From NCBI GenBank assembly GCA_035637315.1, contig DASPXK010000387.1:1-27129 (forward strand): a stretch of DNA of 27,129 nt, written 5' to 3'. Origin of the DNA: DASPXK01 sp035637315 (GTDB lineage Bacteria; Chloroflexota; UBA6077; JACCZL01). A program made the position numbers and the translations under genes. Positions 1 through 8,007 of the stretch are shown in pieces; the stretch's first letter is position 1; every line of letters starts with the position of its first letter. Below the pieces are notes generated by a model. The model was not told where the DNA came from. It saw only the letters and a list, made by a program, of their open reading frames with translations, and did no database searches.

Positions 1-564
1 CCAGGCACAGGTGCTGGGGCCAGTCAGGCTCAGGCTCGGGGCGCTCGACCACGACCGCCTCAATCGTGGCAGCCAGCGGTTGCGCGTCGGGGATATTGGC
101 CCCGGCGACGACCACAGCCAGCGGACCGCCATCCTTCTCGACCAACGGGCTCCGCTTCACGCCGTTCTTGGCACGATCCGTGGGGTTCGGGCCGACCAGG
201 TCCCCCCAAAACGGGCCTTGCTCATCGCGGCATCGGCGGCCTGCCACTCCCAGTCGCAGCCGCCGAGGTCCTCGCAGGCCTCCAAGAGCACCGCCCAGAT
301 CCGATCGAAGACGCCCAGCCGCACCCACCGCTGGAACGTGCGGTGGACCGAGCTGTCGTCCGGGAACTCCTGCGGCAGGCGGTTCCACTGGCACCCACTC
401 CGCAGGCGGAAGATGATCGCGTCCAGCGCTCCGCGCGGGTCGATCCGCTTGCGGCCGGTGCGCTTCGGCGGATCAAGCTCGACGAGGACCCGCTCGACCA
501 CACGCCAGAGGGCGTCGGGTGCTCGCCAGATGGTCGGCAGGGGCTTCGGTCGTCTCCGTGGCAC
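1..564 (-). CDS. IS5-family transposase, two frames joined by a probable -1 frameshift, 3' end missing
   Basis: The first frame (564 to about 202) gives the N-terminal helix-turn-helix-like domain of IS5/IS427 transposases, with the family pattern RKRIDPRGALDAIIFRLRSG, CQWNRLP and the first catalytic Asp in WQAADAAM. In that frame the protein would end at 157 with an unrelated tail. At 202-211 the minus strand reads TTTTGGGGGG; slipping back one base there continues in the second frame as DLVGPNPTDRAKNGVKRS and VVVAGANIPDAQPL, the expected DDE core with the second Asp. The second frame stays open to position 1. Two-frame transposases made by slippage are known in this IS group, so this looks like programmed frameshifting and not decay. 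The final Glu of the DDE triad lies beyond the window. Confidence 0.85.
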
Positions 565-629
565 GGCTGGCTCCGTCCGTTGGCAGTGGGACCGAGTATG
601 CCTCAGCCGGCCGATTTGAGATAGTTACC
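1..629 (-). mobile_element. IS5-family insertion sequence, one end plus most of the transposase gene
   Basis: The element holds the IS5-type transposase gene described separately and runs off the left edge of the window, so only one end is present. That end is placed at about 629 because the open four-helix-bundle reading frame coming from the right (minus strand) stops making sense exactly there, reading ...GIALR and then TAA. On the minus strand the element would begin GGTAACTATCTC. The other terminal repeat and the target duplication are outside the window, so the exact boundary and the IS subgroup (IS427-like, from the two-frame layout) are inferred. Confidence 0.75.
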
Positions 630-860
630 TAAGCGCTATTCCGCACTTGGAAACGAAGTCTGCTCTGCTCTGACCAGCATCGGCCTCCTCAAGGGTTGGC
701 GCCTATTGAGGTCCCGGATCTCACCAATTGCCTGGCAAGCTGACGGCCAATGCCTCCGCCTTCCTCGAGATGAAGGCAGAGCCTCACGATTCGGCGAGCA
801 AAATCGAAAGCGCGCGCCTGAATATTTCTTGGCCGAGTCCATTGCTTTAGAGCTGGTCAT
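630..860 (-). pseudogene. Four-helix-bundle protein (S23 rRNA-intervening-sequence family), frameshifted and cut by the IS
   Basis: Translating the minus strand and changing frame twice recovers the hallmark of the small four-helix-bundle proteins (about 120 residues, often encoded in rRNA intervening sequences or alone; function unclear). The pieces are RNIQARAFDFARRIVRLC (from about 822), then RQLARQLVRSGTSIGAN, then after one extra C near 693-695 LEEADAGQSRADFVSK and CGIAL. A candidate start ATG at 842 or 860 is in yet another frame. The family normally continues with KEARETRYWLRLL, but here the frame meets the IS end at 629-630. It is therefore doubly broken, by frameshifts and by insertion. 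The match is from memory of the family; the frame changes are seen directly. Confidence 0.75.
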
Positions 861-870
861 CGCACCAGTT

Positions 871-887
871 TCTCAATTCTCAATTCA
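871..887. repeat. Short 7-nt tandem repeat at the mmdA stop codon
   Basis: Two perfect copies of TCTCAAT (871-877, 878-884) are followed by the start of a third. The carboxyltransferase stop codon (885-887) lies in the third copy. It is the smallest member of the 7-nt-period repeats seen at many gene borders in this window. Confidence 0.5.
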
Positions 888-2438
888 CACCGGCATGACG
901 TCATGTTTCTTTCTCGGTCGCTCTTCGTGCTTGTGTTCGAGGAGGCGAAGAGCTTTGATCAGCCGACGACGGGTTTCTCGCGGCTCGATGGCGGCGTGGG
1001 CGAACTGCTTGGCGACCGCCTCGAACGGGCCGGAGAAGCGCTCCCCGAACTCCTCGATCTTCTCCCGGCGCACCGCTTCTGGATCGTCGGCCGCCTCGAT
1101 CTCACGTCGGTACAGCACGTTAACGGCGCCCTCGGCGCCCATCACCGCCAGCTCTACTCCTGGCCAGAGCAAGAGCTGGTCGGCGCCCAGCTCACGGGTA
1201 CACATGGCCTGCTTGGCCCCGCCGTACCCTTTTCGCAGATAGAGTGTGATCTTGGGCACCGTCGCCTCGGAGTACGCGTACAGCATCTTGGCCCCGTGGC
1301 GGATGATACCGGCCTGCTCCTGCTTCAGCCCGGGCAGGAAGCCGGGCACGTCGACCAGCGTGACCAGCGGGATGTTGAACGCGTCGCACAGCCTGATGAA
1401 CCGAGCGGCCTTGTCCGCCCCGTCCACGTCGATGCTGCCGGCCAGGAACATCGGCTGGTTGGCGACGAAGCCAACGCTGCGACCATCCAGCCGCGCGAAG
1501 CCGACGACCATGTTGCGTGCCCAGCGAGGCTTCAGCTCGAAGAACTCGCCGTCGTCCACGATCCGCTCGATGACCTTGACGATGTTGTACGGCTTGCGCA
1601 GGTCGGCCGGGACTAGCTGGTCGACACCGTCCAGAAGGCGCTCCGGATCGTCGCCGGTCTCTAGCCGCGGGGCCAGGTCGTTGCAGCTCGAGGGCAGGAA
1701 ACTCAGCAGTCGCCTGATCCGGGCCAGGCAGTCGCCGTCGTCCTGGGCTACCAGGTCGGCGCAGCCGGACACTTCGCCGTGTACTTTCGCCCCGCCCAGC
1801 TCTTCCATCGTCACCTCCTCGCCGAGCACCTCCTTGAGCACGGCAGGCCCAGTGATGAACATCTGGCTAGTGCCCTTGACCATCACGACCAGATCGGTAA
1901 GAGCCGGCGAGTAGGAGCCCACCCCGATGCAAGGGCCCATGATGGCCGAGATCTGCGGGATAGCTCCCGAGGCGATGCTGTTGGCGAAAAAGATCTTTCC
2001 GATCGCCCTGGTGACGTCCAGACCCTCCTGAATTCGGGCCCCCGCCGAGTCCCATAACCCGACCACCGGCATATTCAGCTTGAGCGCCTGCTCGATGGCA
2101 TAGGTGATCTTGTCGCCGTGGGCGCTGCCAACCGTGCCGGCCATCACGGTCCAGTCCTGGGCGTAGACGTAGACTGGCCGACCCTCCACGGTTCCGTGGC
2201 CGACGATCACGCCGTCGCCCGGACGCCGCCGTGCGGCCATCCCGAACTCGGTCACATGGGTCTCGGCCAGCATGAACTCCTCGACGAACGAGCCGGGGTC
2301 CAACAAAGCTTCGATCCGTTCACGCGCGGTCAGCTTGCCCTCGGCATGCTGCCGCTCGACGGCCTTCGGCTCGCCTTGCAGGACCTGCTCCTTGAGGCCA
2401 TGGAGCTTCGCCTGGATCTCGTCTCTCGATTTAGGCAT
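885..2438 (-). CDS. mmdA: Carboxyltransferase (alpha) subunit of biotin-dependent acyl-CoA decarboxylase, probably methylmalonyl-CoA
   Basis: This 517-residue protein is the carboxyltransferase that moves CO2 between an acyl-CoA and biotin. It has the crotonase-fold pair of domains of the propionyl-CoA carboxylase beta / methylmalonyl-CoA decarboxylase alpha family: GKLTARERIEALLDPGSF near the N-terminus, DWTVMAGTVGSAHGDKI around residue 95-110, GGAKVHGEVSGCADLVA in the middle, and the C-terminal family block with DVPGFLPGLKQEQAGIIRHG and RKGYGGAKQAMC. Length is normal. ATG at 2438 is preceded by AGAAGG. Alone the sequence could equally be a carboxylase subunit; the adjacent OadB-like pump, small subunit and biotin carrier, and the absence of a biotin carboxylase, point to a decarboxylase. 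It is last in a minus-strand cluster, 104 bases after mmdB, with a hairpin repeat in the gap. Confidence 0.9.
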   Translation of the reverse strand: MPKSRDEIQAKLHGLKEQVLQGEPKAVERQHAEGKLTARERIEALLDPGSFVEEFMLAETHVTEFGMAARRRPGDGVIVGHGTVEGRPVYVYAQDWTVMAGTVGSAHGDKITYAIEQALKLNMPVVGLWDSAGARIQEGLDVTRAIGKIFFANSIASGAIPQISAIMGPCIGVGSYSPALTDLVVMVKGTSQMFITGPAVLKEVLGEEVTMEELGGAKVHGEVSGCADLVAQDDGDCLARIRRLLSFLPSSCNDLAPRLETGDDPERLLDGVDQLVPADLRKPYNIVKVIERIVDDGEFFELKPRWARNMVVGFARLDGRSVGFVANQPMFLAGSIDVDGADKAARFIRLCDAFNIPLVTLVDVPGFLPGLKQEQAGIIRHGAKMLYAYSEATVPKITLYLRKGYGGAKQAMCTRELGADQLLLWPGVELAVMGAEGAVNVLYRREIEAADDPEAVRREKIEEFGERFSGPFEAVAKQFAHAAIEPRETRRRLIKALRLLEHKHEERPRKKHDVMPV

Positions 2439-2464
2439 GACCTTCTAGTCCCAGTACTTGCAGT

Positions 2465-2537
2465 TGTCATCCTGAGCGAAGCGAGGGATCCGTGCCCCAC
2501 GCCCAGATCGCGGATCCTTCGCTGCGCTCAGAATGAC
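2465..2537. repeat. Long imperfect inverted repeat (TCATCCTGAGC family) between mmdB and mmdA
   Basis: The left arm (2465-2491, TGTCATCCTGAGCGAAGCGA...) and the right arm (2512-2537) are near-complementary, so the RNA could form a hairpin of more than 20 pairs. The arms and part of the loop match a second copy at 8083-8159. Here it sits inside an apparent operon, where it could tune the relative amount of the last gene. No T-run follows, so it is not a classic terminator. Confidence 0.85.
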
Positions 2538-2542
2538 AGCCT

Positions 2543-3685
2543 TCATACCACCCCGAATCCCGCCAGCACAGCCAGCATCACCGCCGCTGCCATGATCGAG
2601 CCGAGCTGGCCGCCGGTGTTGGCCGCCATGGCATGCATGAGCAGATAGCTCTTGCGGTTGTACGACTGGCCGAAGCTCTGCACCACTCGGGCGGCCATCG
2701 GATAGGCCGAGATGCCGGCCGCGCCGATGAGCGGGTTCACTCTGCCGCCGCTCAACAGGTAGAACAGTTTGCCAAACAGCAGCCCCAGCGCGGTATCCAG
2801 CACGATCGCCACGAATCCCAGCCCGAACACCAGCAGCGTCTGAGGCTTGAGGAACACCTCGGCCTGCATCGTCGCGCCGATGCTCAGCCCGAGCAGCAGC
2901 GTCACCACGTTGGCGATCTCGTTCTCGCAGGCGCTCCTGAGGCGCTCGACCACACCGCTCTCGCGCAGCAGGTTGCCCAGCATCAATGTGCCCAGCAGCG
3001 GCACGCCTTGCGGCGCGATCAGCCCACCAACCACGATCACGACCACCGGAAACAGAACCCGCGCCTGGTGCGAGACCTTGGCCGAGCGCCCGCCCGCCAT
3101 GATCGTCTTCTTCTCGCGCTCGGTGGTCAGCAGACGCATGATGGGAGGTTGGACAAGCGGGACCAGCGACATATACGAGTACGCCGCGACCGAGACCGCG
3201 CCGAGCAGGTGAGGGGCGTACTGAGACGTGACGAAGATGGCGGTCGGGCCGTCCATCGCCCCGATGATCCCGATCGAGACCGACTCGCGCAGGGGGAAGC
3301 CCAGCAGCAGCGCCAGGATCAGGGTCAGGAAGATCCCGAACTGGCCGGCCGCGCCCAAGAGCAGGATGCTCGGATTGGCGAACAGCGGGCCAAAGTCGGT
3401 CATGGCGCCGATGCCCAGAAAAATCAGGACCGGAAAGATCTCAGTCGCGACCCCGGCGTTGTAGATGGCGCGCAGCACGCCGTGCTCTTCCATCAGCCCG
3501 TTGCCGGGGATGTTGACGAGGAGTGCGCCAAAACCGATCGGCACCAGCAGGAGTGGCTCCAGGCCGCGGCTGATGCCCAGGTAGAGCAGCCCGCCGCTCA
3601 CCGCCAGCATGAGCACGTGCCCGGGTGACAGGTGAAGCAGCCCCTGAACCAGGCTCACCAGTCCGGAGCCAAGCGCCGACTCCAT
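2543..3685 (-). CDS. mmdB: Na+-translocating decarboxylase beta subunit
   Basis: This integral membrane subunit (380 residues, about nine to eleven hydrophobic segments) decarboxylates carboxybiotin and exports Na+. It is of the OadB/MmdB/GcdB family. The residues shown to matter in Klebsiella OadB (D203, Y229, N373, G377, S382, R389) fall at the same spacing here: D145 in GAMDGPTAI, Y171, and N317, G321, S326 and R333 in VNPLIGAAGISAYPMAARV. All key ion-path residues are therefore present and the pump should work. Length is within the family range. ATG at 3685 has only a weak ribosome site. The gene lies 57 bases after the small subunit, with a palindrome in the gap. Substrate choice is set by the alpha subunit, so the mmd name depends on mmdA. 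Confidence 0.93.
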   Translation of the reverse strand: MESALGSGLVSLVQGLLHLSPGHVLMLAVSGGLLYLGISRGLEPLLLVPIGFGALLVNIPGNGLMEEHGVLRAIYNAGVATEIFPVLIFLGIGAMTDFGPLFANPSILLLGAAGQFGIFLTLILALLLGFPLRESVSIGIIGAMDGPTAIFVTSQYAPHLLGAVSVAAYSYMSLVPLVQPPIMRLLTTEREKKTIMAGGRSAKVSHQARVLFPVVVIVVGGLIAPQGVPLLGTLMLGNLLRESGVVERLRSACENEIANVVTLLLGLSIGATMQAEVFLKPQTLLVFGLGFVAIVLDTALGLLFGKLFYLLSGGRVNPLIGAAGISAYPMAARVVQSFGQSYNRKSYLLMHAMAANTGGQLGSIMAAAVMLAVLAGFGVV

Positions 3686-3722
3686 CGATCAGTCGAAGGT
3701 CTCGGGGCGACTCATCGCTCGC

Positions 3723-3746
3723 GGGCACGGCAGGCCGTGCCCCTAC
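3723..3746. repeat. Palindrome of the GTAGGGGC...GCCCCTAC family
   Basis: The arms GGGCACGGC (3723-3731) and GCCGTGCCC (3734-3742) are perfect complements around a 2-nt AG loop, followed by the CTAC edge. The edge supplies the TAG stop codon of the small decarboxylase subunit (3743-3745). Related palindromes lie at 9272-9299 and 18593-18615. Confidence 0.75.
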
Positions 3747-3865
3747 TCCTCGCCCGGGAAGGCGCGGTGGAGCCCGTAGATCAGGGCAGCCACGATGGCG
3801 AGAGCGACGAGTGTGCCAAGCATGCTCACGACGGCGACGCTCAGACCGAGCTCCAGCTCGCTCAT
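3743..3865 (-). CDS. Small membrane subunit of the Na+-pumping decarboxylase (OadG/MmdD-like)
   Basis: A 40-residue protein starting MSELELGLSVAVVSMLG, with one transmembrane helix (about residues 8-31) and a short charged tail ending FPGEE. This is the plan of the gamma/delta subunits that hold the soluble carboxyltransferase on the membrane beta subunit. Sequence conservation in that family is poor, so the call rests on size, the single N-terminal helix and position between the biotin carrier and the beta subunit. ATG at 3865 was chosen over an upstream in-frame start (3925), because the extension would overlap the biotin carrier gene and adds a non-membrane leader. The biotin carrier stop is 7 bases upstream, so the genes are probably co-translated. 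Confidence 0.75.
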   Translation of the reverse strand: MSELELGLSVAVVSMLGTLVALAIVAALIYGLHRAFPGEE

Positions 3866-3872
3866 TGACTCA

Positions 3873-4097
3873 TCAGTCGGGCGACTCGATGATGGCGAGC
3901 AAGTCGCCCTCGTCGACGGCCTCACCCGGCCCCACGTTGATCTCGGCGACGGTGCCGGACGCGGGCGCGACCACCTCGATCTCCATCTTCATCGCCTCCA
4001 GGACGAGGATCGTGTCGTCTTCTTGCACCTGGTCGCCCGGCTGCACGGACAGCCGCAGGATCTTGCCCAGCATCGGGGCATTCGTGGGCACACGCAC
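3873..4097 (-). CDS. Biotin carboxyl carrier protein of the decarboxylase
   Basis: A 74-residue stand-alone biotinyl domain. The biotinylated lysine is in the canonical EAMKM motif (about residue 37), between the two halves of a lipoyl/biotinyl beta-barrel (APMLGKILRLSVQPGDQV and APASGTVAEINVGPGEAVDEGDLLAII). It shuttles CO2 from the carboxyltransferase to the membrane beta subunit. No Pro/Ala-rich linker precedes the domain, so it acts as a free carrier of the MmdC type without the usual flexible region. The start is GTG at 4097 with GGAG about 10 bases upstream; a more upstream start is not evident. It is the first gene of the decarboxylase cluster. The 155-base gap to the RND gene upstream suggests a promoter there, though none is clear. 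Confidence 0.9.
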   Translation of the reverse strand: MRVPTNAPMLGKILRLSVQPGDQVQEDDTILVLEAMKMEIEVVAPASGTVAEINVGPGEAVDEGDLLAIIESPD

Positions 4098-4252
4098 GGC
4101 TTCTGTGCTCCTCCCAACTGACGCGGGAGACTCTAGAGCCAGGGTCCACGGCAGTCAAGGACAGGGCGCGGCGAGGAGGGGCAGGCGGCTCGTCCGCTGT
4201 AGGGGCGCCCGCACCCGGGCCAGTGATCGGTCGGCGATAGTCCGACCGAAGC

Positions 4253-7200
4253 TCAGTCCTCGGCGCCGCCGCGCGCGGGGGGCGGACTGGCAAGCATCGG
4301 CCTCTGAGGCGCCGGCCGCGCGCCGACAGGGTGAGCGGGGCTCGGCGCGGGGGCTGGTACCGGCGCCCGCCGGAAGACTCGCGCCCGCGCGGCGACCACC
4401 GCTTCCCTGGCGTCGTCGAGGATGGTGTAGACGGCCGGTACGAGGACAAGGGTCAGCATGGTCGAACTAAGGATCCCGCCGATGATCACCACGGCCATCG
4501 GGGCGCGCGACTCGCCGCCCTCTTCGAGCTTGAGCGCGAGCGGCAGCATGGCGAAGACCATCGTCGAGGTCGTCATCAGGATCGGCCGCAGTCGGACGTA
4601 CCCCGCCTCCAGGAGCGCTTCAGTCCGCGCCAGGCCTCGCTTGCGGAGCGTGGTGGTGAAGTCGACCAGCAGGATCGCGTTCTTGCCCACCAGTCCCATC
4701 AGCATGATCATGCCGATCATTGAGAAGATGTTGAACGTGTTGCCCGTCACGAGCAGCAAGCTAAACGCCCCGACCAAGGCAACCGGCAGGCTGAACATGA
4801 TCGCGAACGGCGTGAGCCACGACTCGTACAGCGCGACCATCAGCATGTAGATCAGGATGATCGAGAGCGAGAGTGCCTGCAGCAGGGTGGCAAAGGCCGT
4901 CTCTTGCTGCTGGACCTGGCCGGCGAAGACCATCCGATAGCCTTCCGGCAGCGGGATCTGGTTGGTCGCGGCCCGAAGGTCGCGGGTTACGTCGCCAAGC
5001 GATCGTCCGGCGACATTGGCGTTGACTTCAATCACACGCTGGCGATCCGTGCGCTGAATGCGGGCCGGTCCCGCGTCTCGCACCAGCGTCGCCACCTGGT
5101 CCAGGCGAACCAGGTTCCCGGAATCGCCTAGCAGCGGCACGGCGCCCAGCTGATTCGGCGATGCGCGCTCGCTGTCCGTGGCGATGACCCTGACGTCGAT
5201 CTGATTGGCGCCGTCGGGCCGAAGCTGGGTCACGACGGTCCCCCCGACCATGGTCCGCAGGACGGTCGCGACGCTATTGGCGCTCACCTTCAGGTCAGCC
5301 AGCCGCTCGCGGTCCAGCACCGCCCGCACCTCGGGGTCGCGCTGCTGAGCGTTGTTCTGGACGTCGACAGCGCCGGGCACGGAGCGGACCGCGCCCTCGA
5401 CCTGGTCCGCGATCGAGCCCAGCTTATCGAGGTCGTCGCCGAGCAGCCGGATGTTGAGCCCGCCACCGCCCCCCGCGAGGGGGGTGAAGACGGTCGCCCG
5501 AATCTGGGCGTCGGGGAACTGGCGGAAGATTCGCCGCGCATCCGCCAGGACCTGGAAGATCGAGCGATCGCGAGACCGTTTGTCGACCAGTTGAACGGCG
5601 ATGTTCGCGCCGCGCGCGCTCTGGGAGCCGCCGCCAAAGCCACCCGCGCTCCCGACCGACGTGAACACCCCCTGGATCTCGGGGATCTTGCTCAGCGCCT
5701 CCTCGAGGCGTTTGACTGTCGCGTCAGTCCCCTGAAGCGACGTGCCGGGCGGCATCGTCACGTTGACGGTGAACAGGCTGTCGTCCTCGACTGGCGCGAA
5801 CTCGGAGCCGATGATATTGAAATAGACCATCATCAGGCTCACGGCGAGGGCTGAGAAGCCAATCCCCACCACCATCCAGCGGGCCTTGAGGCCGATGCCC
5901 AGCAGGCGTCGGTAGCCGCGCGCAAGGCGGTCGTAGCCGCGGTCCCAGACCGCGCCGAAGCGCGCCAGCAAGCCGTGCTCCTCGCCCCCCTTCAGCCAGC
6001 GCGACGCCAGCATCGGGGTCAGGGTGAACGAGACAAATAGGGAGAAGAGCGTGGCCGCCGCGATGGTAATCCCGAACTCTTTGAAGAGGCGGCCGATATT
6101 GCCGCTCATGAAGCTGACCGGCAGGTAGACCACGACGTCGACGAGGGTGATCGCCATCGCCGCTAACCCGATCTCGCTGCGGCCGGTCAGCGCCGCGTCG
6201 CGCGGTTGCTCGCGGAGGTCGAGGTGTCTAGTGATGTTCTCGAGCACCACGATCGAGTCGTCCACCAGGATTCCAATCGTCAGCGCCAGCGCCATCAGCG
6301 AGATGATGTTCAGGCTGAAGCCGGAGAAGAACATGACGAGGAACGTCGAGATCAGCGAGGTGGGTATGGCCAGCAGCACGATGACGGTGTTGCGCCAGGT
6401 GTGCAAGAAGACCAGCAGCACGATGCCGGTCAGAACAACGCCGATATTGAGGTCTTTGATCACCGCCTCGAGCGAGCGGCGGGTAAAGATCGACGCGTCG
6501 CTGGTGATGGTCATGTTGACGTCAACCGGTAGCGTCCGCTGAAGGGTGGCGAGCGTATCCTTGATGTTGTCGGCGACCCGCACACTGTTCGCGTCAGCCT
6601 GCTTGGTGATGATGAAGCCGACCGCGTCCTGCCCGTTGTAGCGCTGCAGGCGCGTCTGCTCGCGGAAGCCATCCTCGACCGTTGCCACATCCTGGAGCCT
6701 GACCACCCGCGGGTTGACCTGGATGGTCAGGTTACGCAGGTCATCGACCGTCCGGAAGACGCCGACGGCGCGGATGCTCTGCGAGCTGGGCCCCTCGTTC
6801 AGTCGACCACTGGGGCTGCTGACGTTCTCCTTATTGAGCGCGTTCTGAACCGTCTGGAGCGAGATCCCGTAGGCGCGTAGGCGCTGCGGATCGACCTTCA
6901 CCTCGATCTCGCGCTGGAGGCCACCTACCAGCGTCACGTCGGCCACGCCGTCGACCGACTGCAGGCGGGGCAGGACGGTATCGTTGGCGACGTCGAACAG
7001 CTCGCTGAGCGAGCGCCGGCCGGACATCGCGATGTTCATGATCGGGATTGCCGACGCGTCGGCCTTGATCACCGAGGGCGCTCCGACATCTTCCGGCAGC
7101 CGCCCCTTGACCGCCGCGATCCGCCGCTCCACGTCGAGCGCCGCCTGGTTCGTGTCCGTGCCCTCGACGAAGCGGATGGCCAGACTGACGAAGCCCTCCG

Positions 7201-7453
7201 ACGAGGTCGATGTGATCGTATCGATGCCCGGTAGGCCCGAGACCGAGTTCTCGACCGGCTTGGCGACGAGGTCCTCGACGTCGGTTGGCGCGGCACCCGG
7301 ATACGGGATCGAGACGAAGACGGCCGGGAAGCTAATCGCCGGAAAGCGATCGATCTTCATCTTGGTGAAGCTGACGCCGCCCATCAGCACCAGACTCACG
7401 ATCAACATCAAGATCGCGAGCGGCCGGTTGATCGCCAGGCGCGTCAGGCCCAC
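4253..7453 (-). CDS. RND-family efflux transporter, HAE1/AcrB type
   Basis: A 1066-residue inner-membrane proton-driven exporter. It has the full duplicated RND plan: a first helix (about residues 10-28), a large periplasmic porter domain, helices 2-6 from about 335, a second helix 7 near 530, a second periplasmic domain and helices 8-12 up to about 1010. The proton-relay pair D398-D399 is in GILVDDSIVVLENI, and the helix-10 lysine (about 924) is in GLVGKNAILLVDF. Porter signature FPAISFPAVFVSIPYPGAAP is near the N-terminus. The C-terminal 40 residues are Pro/Ala-rich and unusual for the family. The start is GTG with GGAG six bases upstream. No periplasmic adaptor or outer-membrane channel gene is beside it; in a monoderm-like Chloroflexota such pumps may act without a TolC partner. 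Substrate cannot be told. Confidence 0.93.
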   Translation of the reverse strand: MGLTRLAINRPLAILMLIVSLVLMGGVSFTKMKIDRFPAISFPAVFVSIPYPGAAPTDVEDLVAKPVENSVSGLPGIDTITSTSSEGFVSLAIRFVEGTDTNQAALDVERRIAAVKGRLPEDVGAPSVIKADASAIPIMNIAMSGRRSLSELFDVANDTVLPRLQSVDGVADVTLVGGLQREIEVKVDPQRLRAYGISLQTVQNALNKENVSSPSGRLNEGPSSQSIRAVGVFRTVDDLRNLTIQVNPRVVRLQDVATVEDGFREQTRLQRYNGQDAVGFIITKQADANSVRVADNIKDTLATLQRTLPVDVNMTITSDASIFTRRSLEAVIKDLNIGVVLTGIVLLVFLHTWRNTVIVLLAIPTSLISTFLVMFFSGFSLNIISLMALALTIGILVDDSIVVLENITRHLDLREQPRDAALTGRSEIGLAAMAITLVDVVVYLPVSFMSGNIGRLFKEFGITIAAATLFSLFVSFTLTPMLASRWLKGGEEHGLLARFGAVWDRGYDRLARGYRRLLGIGLKARWMVVGIGFSALAVSLMMVYFNIIGSEFAPVEDDSLFTVNVTMPPGTSLQGTDATVKRLEEALSKIPEIQGVFTSVGSAGGFGGGSQSARGANIAVQLVDKRSRDRSIFQVLADARRIFRQFPDAQIRATVFTPLAGGGGGLNIRLLGDDLDKLGSIADQVEGAVRSVPGAVDVQNNAQQRDPEVRAVLDRERLADLKVSANSVATVLRTMVGGTVVTQLRPDGANQIDVRVIATDSERASPNQLGAVPLLGDSGNLVRLDQVATLVRDAGPARIQRTDRQRVIEVNANVAGRSLGDVTRDLRAATNQIPLPEGYRMVFAGQVQQQETAFATLLQALSLSIILIYMLMVALYESWLTPFAIMFSLPVALVGAFSLLLVTGNTFNIFSMIGMIMLMGLVGKNAILLVDFTTTLRKRGLARTEALLEAGYVRLRPILMTTSTMVFAMLPLALKLEEGGESRAPMAVVIIGGILSSTMLTLVLVPAVYTILDDAREAVVAARARVFRRAPVPAPAPSPAHPVGARPAPQRPMLASPPPARGGAED

Positions 7454-7566
7454 CGCCGACTCCAGCGAGGAGGATAACTCACCGAGTGCTCAGAGACCTG
7501 GAACATTCTGCCCTGCTGCTGCGGCGTTTCGCAAGCTCTTTACTCAACGTTTACAATTGGCACCAA

Positions 7567-7998
7567 ATGTTCACAATTAATCCCGTCGCCGGCCGCCGAT
7601 TGGCCCTGGCGCTTTTACTCACCAGCGCTCTCGTGGCCCTCGTTGGGCCGCTCTGGGAAGCGGGCCAGCGCGCCCCCGAGGCGACGGTTCGTGCCTACCT
7701 GGATAACGTGGAAAGCAACCATCTAGAGGACGCCCTCGATGCGGTTGCGCCAAGCGTTCGGCCGGCCGCCCGCGAGCGCGTCCAGAACCAGCTCGGCAAT
7801 CACTACCGCCTCGAGCTGGTCGCTCTCGGCAACCCCTCACTGCTCGCGCGCGCGCTGGGCACATCGCGGACCACGGCGCGGGCCACGATCCTGGCCGAGG
7901 TGACCCCGCTCTCGGGCGAAAGCTGGAAGAGCACGACCGTCGTCCGCCTGGTCGACGAGGGCGGCCGCTGGTATCTGCTGGACCCGCCGTTTGCTTAA
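7567..7998 (+). CDS. Small membrane-anchored protein of unknown function
   Basis: About 143 residues from the ATG at 7567 (MFTINPVAGRRLAL). A single hydrophobic segment (about residues 11-28) acts as membrane anchor or signal, followed by about 110 residues that look like a small NTF2/cystatin-fold domain: a helical part (EATVRAYLDNVESNHLEDAL) then beta strands ending VVRLVDEGGRWYLLDPPFA. This is the usual look of DUF4878-like extracytoplasmic domains, but I do not recognise a specific family. An earlier in-frame ATG at 7486 would add 27 poorly compatible residues and reach into the divergent spacer with the RND gene. It is divergent from the RND pump, which may share regulation; no regulator gene is present. 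Confidence 0.65.
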   Translation: MFTINPVAGRRLALALLLTSALVALVGPLWEAGQRAPEATVRAYLDNVESNHLEDALDAVAPSVRPAARERVQNQLGNHYRLELVALGNPSLLARALGTSRTTARATILAEVTPLSGESWKSTTVVRLVDEGGRWYLLDPPFA

Positions 7999-8007
7999 AT
8001 ACCCGCC

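Noticed and set aside
2633..3628. A 331-codon open frame on the plus strand opposite mmdB
   Set aside because: It is the complement of a clearly coding membrane gene; its His/Gln/Arg-rich sequence resembles no family, and high GC makes such long antisense frames common.
4098..4252. A small gene or riboswitch between the RND gene and the biotin carrier gene
   Set aside because: No good frame, conserved fold or terminator is visible; only a GTAGGGGCGCC half-site at 4199-4209.
7486..7566. N-terminal extension of the small membrane protein from an earlier ATG
   Set aside because: It would put 27 residues before the membrane segment and run into the promoter space of the divergent RND gene; no ribosome site was seen.
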